Below, piece after piece: positions 1-12,500 of a DNA stretch of 27,280 bases (the stretch's first letter is position 1; every line of letters begins with the position of its first letter). Both the position numbers and the translations under genes were made by a program. The notes beneath the pieces were generated by a model. That model was not told where the DNA came from and ran no database searches. It worked only from the letters and a program-made list of their open reading frames with translations. The stretch comes from Phoronis ovalis (lineage: Eukaryota; Phoronida; Phoronidae), in contig JAOXYB010044059.1 in NCBI GenBank assembly GCA_028565635.1, forward strand, positions 1 through 27,280. Direction: 5' to 3'.

Positions 1-79
1 AAAAAAAAAAAAAAAAAAAAAATTTCGAGATAATTAAAAACACTGATATAAAAGACATAAAAAAGAGAATTAAACATCA

Positions 80-112
<33 letters not shown>

Positions 113-284
113 CACAAGGACTTGAGCAAGTCTAAATGGTAGCTACAGCAAGTGCTTACAATAGTCTTATCCTGACATAATTCCCATATTACCATATATC
201 ACTGTAACTTTTATCAATTTCACTAGATTGTAATTTTTAATGATAAATCATAGATATTGATTTCTTGCATCTTATTGCTTGCAG
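1..284 (+). other. 3' part of an upstream dynein intron
   Basis: Non-coding sequence ending in a TTGCTTGCAG acceptor. It contains an A22 run (1-22) and a T28 run (80-107) but no recognisable gene. The preceding exon is outside the window. Confidence 0.7.
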
Positions 285-516
285 GCAACTGCGATATGAG
301 TGGGATGAACAAGCCAATAACTGTAACATCTTGCAGTCAAATGCCTCATTTGCGTATGGTTATGAATATTTGGGTTGTTCTCCCAGACTTGTGATCACTC
401 CTTTAACCGATAGATGTTACCTGACTTTGACAGGAGCATTACATCTACATTTAGGTGGATCACCTGCAGGACCAGCTGGTACTGGTAAAACGGAGACATG
501 TAAAGATTTAGCCAAG
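285..516 (+). CDS. DNAH14: Dynein exon 1 of window: start of AAA1, Walker A
   Basis: The exon opens with the last base of a split codon after TTGCAG and ends CCAAG before GTACTA. It encodes QLRYEWDE, the linker/AAA1 signature [10 protein letters not shown], and the main ATPase P-loop GPAGTGKT at 469-492. Reading through the acceptor in the same frame would add codons from 265, but those are intronic. Confidence 0.93.
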
Positions 517-3500
517 GTACTATTATTGTTTATGCAATGTAAACAATGTATGATGCAAAAAAGATCCTTCCTTGTTGCTGATTCATATCTTGTACACGTC
601 CAGAAGAAATTTAGGAGTTAGATGTGACATTTTGCAATAAAATTATCAGGGCAAAAAAACAGTTTATTTATGTTTGCTTGATAAATTATTTTAATATGCA
701 CTTATAGTGTTTAGATAAATTCATATATGTCATGTTAGTTATTTTACAAAAGACTTGTACCATTTTATTCTTAAAACCATTTTACATGTTGACTTCTTCC
801 ATGAAGCAATTTAAACCATGTATTCACCTAGCGGTGAGATTTGGAAGCAGCAGTTGGAAAAGGTCTCATCAACTAGGCTTGATTAAATGTTTAAATCATT
901 AATTACCATTACTTTCCAGAGCTAATAATTAAAGTTCAAAAGCAAAATAATATATATTAGATATCTTGGGTATCATTAACTGTTTGTTATATTGTAGGCC
1001 ATGGGCAAGCAGTGTGTTGTTTTCAACTGTTCCGAAGGACTGGATTACAAGGTTAGCTTTGAAGAAAGAATCTTTTTAGAATTTTTTCACAGATATAGTT
1101 GTCTGTGTTATTTGACAGAAAAGATTCGGTGTTTTCAAACAATAACCCCAATGGCCACCATGAGAAAAAATTACAATTAGATACTTGGAGAAAAGCTTAT
1201 ATTGGCTGAAATAGGCTGCATCTTCATTCATTGTTGTAGGATCATTGGGTGACTTGTTCGTAATTTAGCCTCTGGTAAGCACAACTAAATAAACACACAA
1301 CTGCATTACTTTATTCATGTATTAAATTATTTATAATTAAAATAACAAGTACACTTTAATCAATCTACATGTATGTTGTTTGCAGATGCTTGGCAAATTC
1401 TTTTCTGGCATGGCCCAGGCTGGAACTTGGTGCTGTTTTGATGAATTTAACAGAATTGACATAGAAGTGTTGTCAGTCGTAGCTCAGCAAATCCATACCA
1501 TTAAAGCAGCGAAAGATCAACATGCTCCTAGGTAATTACTTTTAGTATTAGGAATGACTTTTTCATTAAAAACATTTTAAGAAGTTTTGTAAAATAATTT
1601 TTGCAAATTTTATAAAGTGATCACTTCTGTCTATTTCATAGTAATCTTATGTGAACATTTGGAGGTAATAGTATTATAGGTATCCATTTGTAGCAATCAA
1701 AACACATTGTTATGTCAGTTTGTTTAATTTGTTTTATAGATTCCTTTTTGAAGGCAGAGATATCAAGCTAAATATGACCTGTGGTGCTTTCATTACAATG
1801 AACCCAACGTAAGTAAACTATACTGTTCATATTAATTTTTATAGATTTTTTTTGCTTTTTCATCCAATACCAGATATAATTCTTGTCTAAAAAATGCATA
1901 TAAAAGGTATTTTTCTTAACATTATTAATTTTTTATGGTGATTTGTTTTTCAGTGCTTGAGAAATCCTGTTACTTCAAACATATTCAATTTTGATTTAGT
2001 TCATGACTTGTGATGAAAAAATTATTTTTAATTGTCTTTCCAGTTATGCCGGCCGTGTAGAGCTTCCGGATAATTTAAAGTCCTTGTTCCGTTCTGTGGC
2101 AATGATGGTTCCGGACTATGCTCTGATTGCTGAAATCATGTTGTTCTCTGAAGGATTTACTGCTGCCAAGTCTTTGTCTGGAAAAATTGTCAACTTGTAT
2201 CAGCTATGTAGTAAGCAGTTATCTCAGCAGGTCAGCTAAAACTTTAATTTATTATTATATAAACAGTTCTGGTCCTAATTTCCCTAGCCCAGAATATATG
2301 TTGAGAAGCCATCTTAAATACAATTCTGTAGCAGATGAACAAATTTGTTTTATCTTGAAGTGAGATAAAATTTGGATTTAGAATAAAATTACATAGAAAA
2401 TCATCTATTAAAAATGCCTTTACTAGCCCAGCCTGCACAGCTCTAGATGAGGATAATGTTGGCCACATTATTAATTGCTGTTTAAATTAACTATTAGGTA
2501 TAACCAGTTGCCTCCCAGTACAAAAGGCTTATTGTTTTGGCTGAGCACTTGTTTGCAACTTCACATTTTGTAAATAATAGTCTCTTAACAGCAGATTAGC
2601 ATTTCAGACGGAATATTTAATATTTTAGGATCATTATGATTTTGGCATGAGAGCCATTAAGTCAGTTTTAGTTATGGCTGGAAATAGAAAGCGTCATCTT
2701 CAAGTGGGTCATGATGGTAAAGCTCGCAGTATATCCCAAGAAGAAGAAGCTCATGTTCTTATACATGCTCTAAGAGATGCAAACCTGCCAAAGTTTATTG
2801 CTGAAGATGTCCCACTGTTTGAAAGTATACTTGCTGATTTGTTCCCAGGAATTTCCCCACCACAACAAGATTTAGGCTTATTGGAGGTAGGCAAATTGTT
2901 TTTAAAATGAAGTTTCATTAAAGAGACTATAAACAAAGTCAGAATGTTAGTATCACAATTCTTCTTGTATCAACAATTAATGGCTAATTTCTGTCCTAAA
3001 ATTTGGTTTATTATTCATCTTAACACTTCTTGCTTGTAGAAAGCCATATCTATGTCCATCAGAGATTGTGGTATGCAGCACTGGCCATCTCAGGTTGATA
3101 AGGTGAAGCAACTTTATAGTCAGATTCTTGTACGTCATGGTGTCATGCTTGTTGGACCTACAGGTGGCGGAAAGACAACTACAAGAAATATTCTCCAGAG
3201 GGCATTAGTGTTGCTGCCTACCCTGTCAACAGATGACCTACATGATAGTGATGTACATGTTAAGGGGAAATACTCAGTATGTATACTACCATGATAAATT
3301 TAAAGTATCATACAAATGCGGCAAAATTGGATGCTAATTTGGAATATACATTTTAACACAATCACCGCAAAAATTTAAACAGGATAAACTTCATTAAGTC
3401 TTTATAGCTGCTATAAGCAGTTTTCCTAAAGCCAGAATTTGATGTTTTATTTTTTTACCAAATTTCAATAATTGTTTTCTTTTTCTCAATGTATTTTTAA

Positions 3501-6500
3501 AAATTATAAGCTGCGATATGCGTTTTACAGCATAATCGTGCAAAAAAAGGTCATGTGGAACATGTGACAATCAACCCAAAATGTGTCAAATTAGGTGAAC
3601 TTTATGGTGAGACAGATCCCAACACATTTGAGTGGACTGATGGGTTAATAGCTACCGCCATCCGCAAATTTGCCAGTGAAATTGCCTCTTCGACATCACT
3701 CACGGATGACAAGTCATTAGTATCAGTGACACCAACTACTACAACCAGCAAGAGAGAGGTATAATATGTATTGTGTGGCACTGTAACACATTGTACCTAC
3801 TGCAGAATAATTATCTTTAAGTCACAAATTCTTTGTGATTATGTTAGTTCCCTACTGCACATTTTTATTTCAGTCATAGATTTTTATTCAAGTTTAAGAA
3901 ATTTTTCTATCCTATTGACATCTATGACACATCATACAAATTTCCTTTTGTAGTGCATACAAAATGTCTTCAAGGTAAACTTTAAGCGACTTTTAATACA
4001 TGAAGCTATTATTAAATACAAAAAAATAAGTACACGTAATATGGACTAGGCTAATTGTAGCATGTATTATTTAATATTTTTAGCAAAGTGGAAAAACTGC
4101 TATAACATCACCAAGACCAAGCGTACAGACTCCTGGTTTATCTCCAGACCCTGTCAGTCAGTTTGAGGGAGATGATGATCATGAACATGCAAAAAACGCC
4201 ATTGAGCATGATAATAAAGTCACAGATTGGAGGTGGCTGATACTTGATGGACCAGTAGATACCTTATGGGTGGAAAATTTGAACACTGTTCTTGATGATT
4301 CTAAGATTCTCTGTCTTGCCAATGGTGAACGTATTTCTTTAGGCCCTGGAATGAGGCTCATGTTTGAAGTAGATAATTTGGCTCAAGCTAGTCCTGCTAC
4401 TATCAGTCGTTGTGCCATGGTGTACATGGTGAGTGGTTTAATATGGAAGTCCTTTTGCATCTCTTTAAAATTACCTATCATTTCAATAATTTTCAGTTCT
4501 CTCTAGGGATAGATTCCAGCTGAGTTTCAGAACCTATAAATCTCCACTATAATATTGTTTAAAACTTTTGTATTTTACGGTTACCTCTCAAATCTTATAT
4601 CTTATTGTAGCTCCGTTTATAGACTTTGACTCAACTTGACCTTTTTCCCTGCCCATTAATCAATTTTAAACACTGCCAATTACAATGCACTGCTTAAATT
4701 CCATCAACCAATGAAACAACTAGTTTCTCAAACAGTCTTGTGTAATTAGATATTCCCTCCATGTTCAATTTTCTAATATTTACTTCTGCTTATATGAAGT
4801 GAATAGCTGCACGAGCTGTCTCATTGGTTGCCACTTGCTTAGAGTTCTGTATGTGTATTCAGGCGAATGATCAAAAGCCTAGAGATTTATAGGCTCTGAA
4901 ACTCAAGGAGATTCTAGCCATTTGCTTGTTACGTCACATGCTGAGAATTTGAAAGTAAAGTGAATGAACCCTTTGGATAGTTACATGTACACAGTTAGGG
5001 CATCAGAGAAGAATTTTGATTTGAACTTTAACCATTAACAGCGGTTTTTTCATCAGACTGGCAAAGGTACAGTGTAAACTTGGAAGTTAATTTTCGACAT
5101 AAGTTTATAAAAATTTGACTTGGAAAGTCAATTTAGTTTCATCAAGCCTTGTGCTATAATGAATAGTCAATGAACATTCATACAGAAACTGACCTTTTTT
5201 TAGTATAAATTATATTTTAACATACAATATTTTATATTTTAAGGATCCTGTGGATTTAGGTTGGAAGCCATATGTAAAAACATGGATTTCTCGACTGCCT
5301 AGAGATATGCCAGAAAGTGGGAAAAAGTTTTTACAGGCACTGTTTGACCAGTATTTGGAAAAAGGCTTAAATTTTTGGAGAAATTATCAAAAACATCAGC
5401 TTGTTTATGCTCCGGAAATGAGCATAGTTATGTGTTTGTGCAACATTTTGGCAGCATTCTTTGATTTTATGAATAAAAATGGTGGATTTGGAACGCCAGG
5501 TAAAAATTGGGTGATATACACATGATAACAAACTTTCAGATAGTAACTAAGTCAGTACTGGCAGCAAATCTGCACGAATTACAAATGCATTGCACCCCCA
5601 GGATTGCACCTCTTATTATATCACAATAAGAAGTCCAAATATCCATAAAAATTAAGTAATCATTGTTTTCTATATTATTTTGTGTTTGATCCTGATAGTA
5701 GAATGAAGTGTAATATAAAATGTGGAAAAAAAATAAAATTATGAACCACGTTGCTCATATTAACTAAGTTGTTTCAAAAACATTGACCATGAATTCAATT
5801 AATAGAATGATCTAGAGAAAAATCAAACGAAATGCTGAAAGACAAAATTTGTGCTCTCTTGAAAAAATAGTTTGTTATTCACTTCAGATAAAGAACCTGT
5901 TCTTCAAGTACGTCCTAACAGCTCTGATAGCACAAAGTCAAAAGCTTCAACACGGACTGAAGATTCTAAAGGCAAGAAAGCAAGAATCAGCAAAAAGACC
6001 GGCCTCAAAAGTATCTCTGAATCGAAGAAAGACAAAGAACATGCTGGGTGAGAAACTTGTATAATCATACATTTCTTTCAGTAAAATATACTTTTTTTTA
6101 GACAAAAGGAACTATTAATATGAGTTGTTTGGGACATTCTTTACCACACCTTATATAAAAACTAATGTCATCTTCTCTTTTACAAAGGGTCACATTAGTC
6201 ATGTGACAATGTACATACAGCGGTCAAGGGCAATAGACTAAGTTTCAGTTGACTTTGATAACCGTCTAGTGCCCACACATCATCCTGAAAAAGCCCCATG
6301 AACTTACTGGGTATTTGGTTTACTAGCAAATTATTTATAGGCTAATCATAAAAAAGCTGAATAAATACAGATTTCATGAATGTATTTCTTCTTATTTTCA
6401 GTGGTAATACAAAACTGTACTACTTACAAAAGAACCCTAATCAGTTACTAAACATGCTGAGTAAACTGTATGTGTTTGCTTTTGTTTGGAGTGTTGGTGG

Positions 6501-9500
6501 TACCTTCAGGCGGAATGAAGACCAAGATGACGATGGTGGACTGATTAGACGGGACCAAGATAACAAAGCCAAGCAGGAGTTAAATATTTGTTATGAATTT
6601 GATAATTTTGTCCATGAACAATTTGAAGTCCCACCACCATTTGGTAAGTGAAAAAAGCATTCCTTGGCCAGCTGCTTGTGCAGTTGATGAGACATCGCAA
6701 TTATTCAAAATGTCACTCTAACTTTGACCACCATGAAAATAAATAATATATTACTTAATTTTACCTATAATATGGTTATGCTGATAAACTATTGTAGAAC
6801 CTTAGTGTGAAACATCGTGCTAGAAAAAACATTAAGAAGTGTGTACTGTACATCAATGTCTAATCTTTCAGGTGTCCGTTTACCTTCTGGTAACAAAACC
6901 ATCTACAGTTATTTTGTTGACATGGAATCAGGACATTTTACCCCTTGGGATGATTTAGTTCCTTTAACAAAATCTCTTATCGAGAAAGGTGGCATGATGT
7001 CACTAGATCATGTTAGTCATGGTGATCACAGCGGAAAAAGCAAGAGTAGTAATGGTGAAATTGTGACTACAGTAGATACTGTGAGATACTCATTCCTGAC
7101 AAGTTTATTACTTTTGCAAAAGAACTCTGTGCTTCTTACTGGTTAGTTAAAATGTGTGAAATAATTAACATAATAAATGCGCAGTTTCTCATTAAATAGA
7201 GACAAAGTCATGTAGATTAATGTTTTTGTGCCAAAATGTAATACTTAGGTATTCATAAGTTGGTCAAGGAAGACAATTTTCAAATTCACTTTGTTCAAAG
7301 AGAAATCTGAAGTTATAGAAAATTACCTTAATGTAGGATTTAACTGTTGATTTCAAAATAGTGTGTAAAATTTGTTACCAACTTGCAGGTGAATCTGGTG
7401 TGGGTAAATCAGCAATTATCAACCATATGCTGAAAAAGCTGAACAAAGATAGTGGAACAGGCTATAAACAAGGAACAATTCTTGGTAGTGTTTTCAACTT
7501 CACCGATAAAAATGCCAGCCTACTGGAAAATATTAGCAGCCTTACAAAGTCTGGAGATGATAAAGGTAGTGCAGCTATTTAACATATGAAAATTGCAAAG
7601 AAAACCTGATGGGATTCCTTGAGAAATATTTAGCAAATGAAATGATAATATTGAAAGCCATTTTCTCTATTCAGATTAATAATGTAATTATTTCTTTTTA
7701 AAGTAAAAGCTCATCAGAGCAAAGGTTTTTAAAGTTGAGATCAAATATGTACTTCATTTTATGCTTAATAGTTTAAATCGTGATATTAAAGTAGTATCAC
7801 TGACTGAAATGTTTACCAACTTGTAGATGATGACAGCAAAGATTTCTTGCTTGGAGCAAAAGTGGAAACCAAGCCTAAGCACTCTGGTATCATAAGTACG
7901 ATGTTGCAATTCACGGCGCAAACCAGTGCTGCCCGTACCCAGTCACAGATTATGCTGAAACTAATAAAGAAAGGAAGAGATGGTCTTGGTGGTCCAAAGG
8001 GGAGAAAGGTAAGAAGACTAGCTGCTTATACTTTTGCTGTTATGTCATATGTTGTATATTGTCTTTTGGTTTGAAATGGCACAGTTCTATGATTAAAGCA
8101 GTCAGTGGGAAGTATTGTACAATATGGTTCAAAATTAGCCAGAGCAGCTAGTTTTAAATGATAAGGTTTTGGATGTATATGGTTTATGTTTTTATGCCCA
8201 ACACTATATCGAATCATCTTTAAATTTGATAAATGGTAAGTGCAGGTAATAGGCATAGGCTATGTAGTATTTTCAACTGATTTTGGAAAGTGAGTCAAGT
8301 GTAGATTAGAAAATTCAACATTTCATCCACATCTTCCAATCTTGAAACCTCTAGAGGTCAAAATAACATGTTCCCAAAAATATAGTTCCAGTTTGATTTT
8401 GACCTGTTTCACTTCCAACATTGGCAAGTGGTGGCCATGTTGTTTCCTGAGACAATATGTCATGGTATGTCTATACCCGCAGACAAAGCGTTGCCTTTAT
8501 AATTCAAATGTGCTTTTATGAACGACGTAGGTGAATGGATCTTATAGGCTAGGGGATATTTTAGAATGAACTTAACAAGTGACATTTGACAGTGAAGCCG
8601 TTTTTGCCCATATCTTGTTGTGTATAGAGATTGTTTTTAAGCTAAGTCAGACCCTCGTCACTGTTTAAATACAAATTCGTGAAAAATATGCATTTTTTCA
8701 CTCAAAAGAGATGTTTTCTAAAACTTTAACATTCAAACTATGTCATAATGGTATATTCAAACTATTGTGTAAAATGCATGAAATTTAACTAGCGTTGAAT
8801 TACACCCTATGAAAATCGTTAGGTACATCCTACAGGAAAACTCAGTAGAAAAAAATTCAGCCAAACTATATTTTTAACAACTAATCAACACTCCAATAAT
8901 TTGTTTTTGACCATTTTCAAATTGCACCAGGGATTTTGATTATATAATCAATTTAGTGTTTTTAGCAAATAAATAAAGTACCTTTTTGCTGCAGAATTTT
9001 GCTGTAGGATGTACCTAATGATTTTTATGAGATGTCATAAAAAATTAATTAAATTTTGTGCATTGCATACACAAGTCTAAAAATACCACCGTAACATAGC
9101 ATGAATGTTAAAGTTTCAGAAAACATTTAGTTTATATGAAAAAAATGTAATGCGTATTTTTTATGCATTTTTATTTAAACGGTGACGAGGGTCCGACTTA
9201 GCCTTAAATCAAACGGTTACTGGAAGCCAAAGTAAATGGTTTTGATCCGGATTACTGTAGATATGGTCAACTGGCAGCTATATTGGTTCCAGGGATGGTT
9301 CGTCTATATATTTGGTTTTCATTGATGCAAGAACAGTGGATATATCTATTATGTAATCCATTCTATCTTTCCAACATTGTGCTGTACACTTTATATACTT
9401 AGTATCCTTTCCTGTCTCATAAACATTGTCCCATACATTTATTTATCCTTCCCATGCATCATGGCCAGCTCTAAAGAAAGTGATTCCCTGTTCTCCCACT

Positions 9501-12500
9501 TGATTTCATTGAGTAATGCATGCACATTAGAGTTATTATGATACATTAGAGTTATTAAGATACATGTGCATTTTAGTTAGACAATGGTGAGATATGTTGA
9601 CCTGCTTTCCGAACTGCTGTGGTGGTAAGGTATCATCTTTCGCAAAATACATTCAAACAAAAAAGCTCTAAGGAGCAGACGGCAAAGGTTTCCCAAAATT
9701 TCTATTTGCTGTGACTTTACGGTAATAAACCATATTTTTTGCTTTTTGCCGGCAATCTAGATTTGTACAGATTTAAAACTTATAAAACTTTTTTGCATAA
9801 TAATAGTAATATTTATTGATACTTAACAATTATATACAATTGACAATTATTTCTAAAAATGTTGATTGTCATTTTAATGTAAGAAACATACATATTAATT
9901 ATATATTTACATTCTGCAATGTTATTCAATCTTTTTCTGTCCTGTGATTTCATAATTTTCGTAAATTCTTCAGATTGTCTAATTTCTTGATGCAGACAAC
10001 ATGCAAATCAACCAGCTAAACCCAAAATGCTTTTAAAGTAGCACACATTTTGTATGAAGTTTTGGTGTTGTAAACAATATATCTGAAGCATAAAGAAATT
10101 TTCACATTTTAGTAATTATTTCTTTATCACCTAAACTATAAAATTATGTAGTTTACCATCGCTGATTATTTTAAGCAACATTGTCTAGCTAAAACACAAT
10201 TTTGTCCTCTTACTTGTAAATATGACAAGAAGTCATGTTTGGTCAACATTATTGTAAGCTATTCTATTAAAGAATATGATATCACTAAAAATCAATGCTA
10301 AACTCACAAATACGTTAGTTCTTAGATATGATTGATTAATGCCTTGAACAATATGATAACATGTTTTGTAAAAGAATTGATGTTTTCCTTCTGTGGCCAA
10401 GCAGAGTATTCAGGTAACAGTTTATATGCTGTATGTTGAATGCTTATTGGAACTGTGCAGTTGCTGTTGCCAATAAGGATAAATGTATAGGAATCTGAAG
10501 GGCGTTCCAAGGTACATGAAACTGCTTGATCCACATCGTCAAGAAAGGGCCTGTCATGATTTTCATTTGTGATAATGAGAAAACTTCTACTGCAGGTGAT
10601 TGCTCTAGCCTTTGAACTAAGTGCCAGTTTGGTAGCACTAACCTCATGGCATTGAAAGGAATGTAATCCAAAATACTTTTCTATGACATCGGTAAAGAAA
10701 GCAATTTGTATTTCAAATTCAAGGCTGCTGCAAGCTATGATGCTGACCTGGTATTCAAAGCTGTCATCATCTGCATCAAGTTGAAATGCAACATTATAAG
10801 CCATCTGAAAGTATTCCCGAGCTGCATTTGTATGATTATCAAGTAGACTTTTTTCTGCTGCTCCAAGATAAGCATTCAACAACATGTCTGATTTAACATT
10901 ACTGCGCATATTTGTGCATAATAAAAGATGAAGATACGTTACAGCTTTTTCATATTCTTCACTAGAAATTAAGGTCTCTGCTTTTTGCAGCTGGGACTCG
11001 ATGTCCTCTGGATGAAGCAAAAGTGCATCATCAAGAAATTTAAGCGTTCCTGTATAATCACCAATAAGACGTTTGAGACTTGACAGTGTTTTAAGTGGAT
11101 ACATGTTCCGTGTATATTTTCCTCTTTCATTCTGTAACAATTGTCGCAGAGTAGGCAAAGATTGAGTTGCAATATCTATGTCAAATTTAACTGTAGTTGC
11201 TTGTGCTTCAATGGCTTTCAAAAACATATGACTTGCAGTTTGAATATAATTTTGTTTTTCTTCTTCATTATTAGCCTTAGCAGCTAACTCTAGATAACAT
11301 ATGCCACGCTGCTCGAAGCTTACAACCTTTGCTAAAGCACTTTTGCAGTTTGCATACTGTTCAAAGCATGTTATAGCCTCATGTATATCAGTAAGCCTTC
11401 GATACACTATACCCATTTCCTTGAAAGCAACATCACATTCATTACAGGACAATTTAATGGCTTTCTTGAAATGGTCCAATGCCTTCAGAAGTTTTGGATT
11501 TTGTGGATCTGTTGCTAATTTATTAGGTGATTTTATATAAGTAGAAAACAGAGAACGGTTATCATCACTTGATGATTGTCTGTCAGTTGACACTTGATGT
11601 TTTGGACTGCTATGAGATTGTTTTAATGCCACTGCACAAGATTTGGTTCTGGGAAATGAAGTTTGCAAAGACGAGCTAGCCATATTTGCTGGTAATTCAT
11701 CAATACTGTAGCTCCTTGCAGCTGTCATAGAATTGCTATAAAATGCACTTTTTTGTGGTTGGTGGGTCAACTGTTGATCTTTATGTGTTGGTCTCCATGT
11801 TCTACTTCCATGACCATGTCTTTGTGAATTCTTCCATTCATCTACTTCAAGTAAACCCAGTTGGATATGGGTAAAGGTAGTTTCCTTAATACGTGAAGCA
11901 GTTTCTAGGCATGATCTTGCCTTGCCTAATTTATGTTTATATCTGTATTGCTTTCCACATTCTTGTAGCACTGTACAATCATTTCTTGCTGCTTTCTCAG
12001 CATTAATAATACATTGCTCAACAGTAAGACCACGAATTGAAGCTATATGTGTCCCACCTCTTCTCTTATAATGATCTGGGATAATTTGATATTGGTTGAT
12101 TGCTGAAGCGAGTTTACACCAAGCTTTACCCTTTAGGCTATCATTCTCACATTCTGAAGCAACTGCAAATAGTGCATCAAAAGCTTGTTTAAAAACCATG
12201 CTTGCATCAAATTCTGCAACTGTGTGATAGAAATTAATATTTAAAGACCTTTGGAGAGTTAATCCATACCCAAATGTCCACACCCAATTTTTAGGCTGTA
12301 TTTTAAGGACCTCCTCATATAATTTTATTGCATGATCAACATATCGAAGACCGTCCATACCACTTCCCAGGCCAAATCTAGCGTAACTGTATGCTAGCTC
12401 TGCTTTAGCGTTTGTCAACAGGTTATTATATTCCATGGAGCATTTAAGTGCATTTAGTTTTTCTAGGATTTGTTTTGCTTCAATAACATTGTCTTTTTTT

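Noticed and set aside
265-284. Possible upstream coding extension of dynein exon 1
   Set aside because: The sequence contains a clear TTGCTTGCAG acceptor, and homology starts right after it.
2244-2468. Minus-strand 74-codon open frame in intron 5
   Set aside because: No motif; typical random open frame.
11301-11540. 79-codon plus-strand open frame
   Set aside because: It is the antisense shadow of the nested gene.
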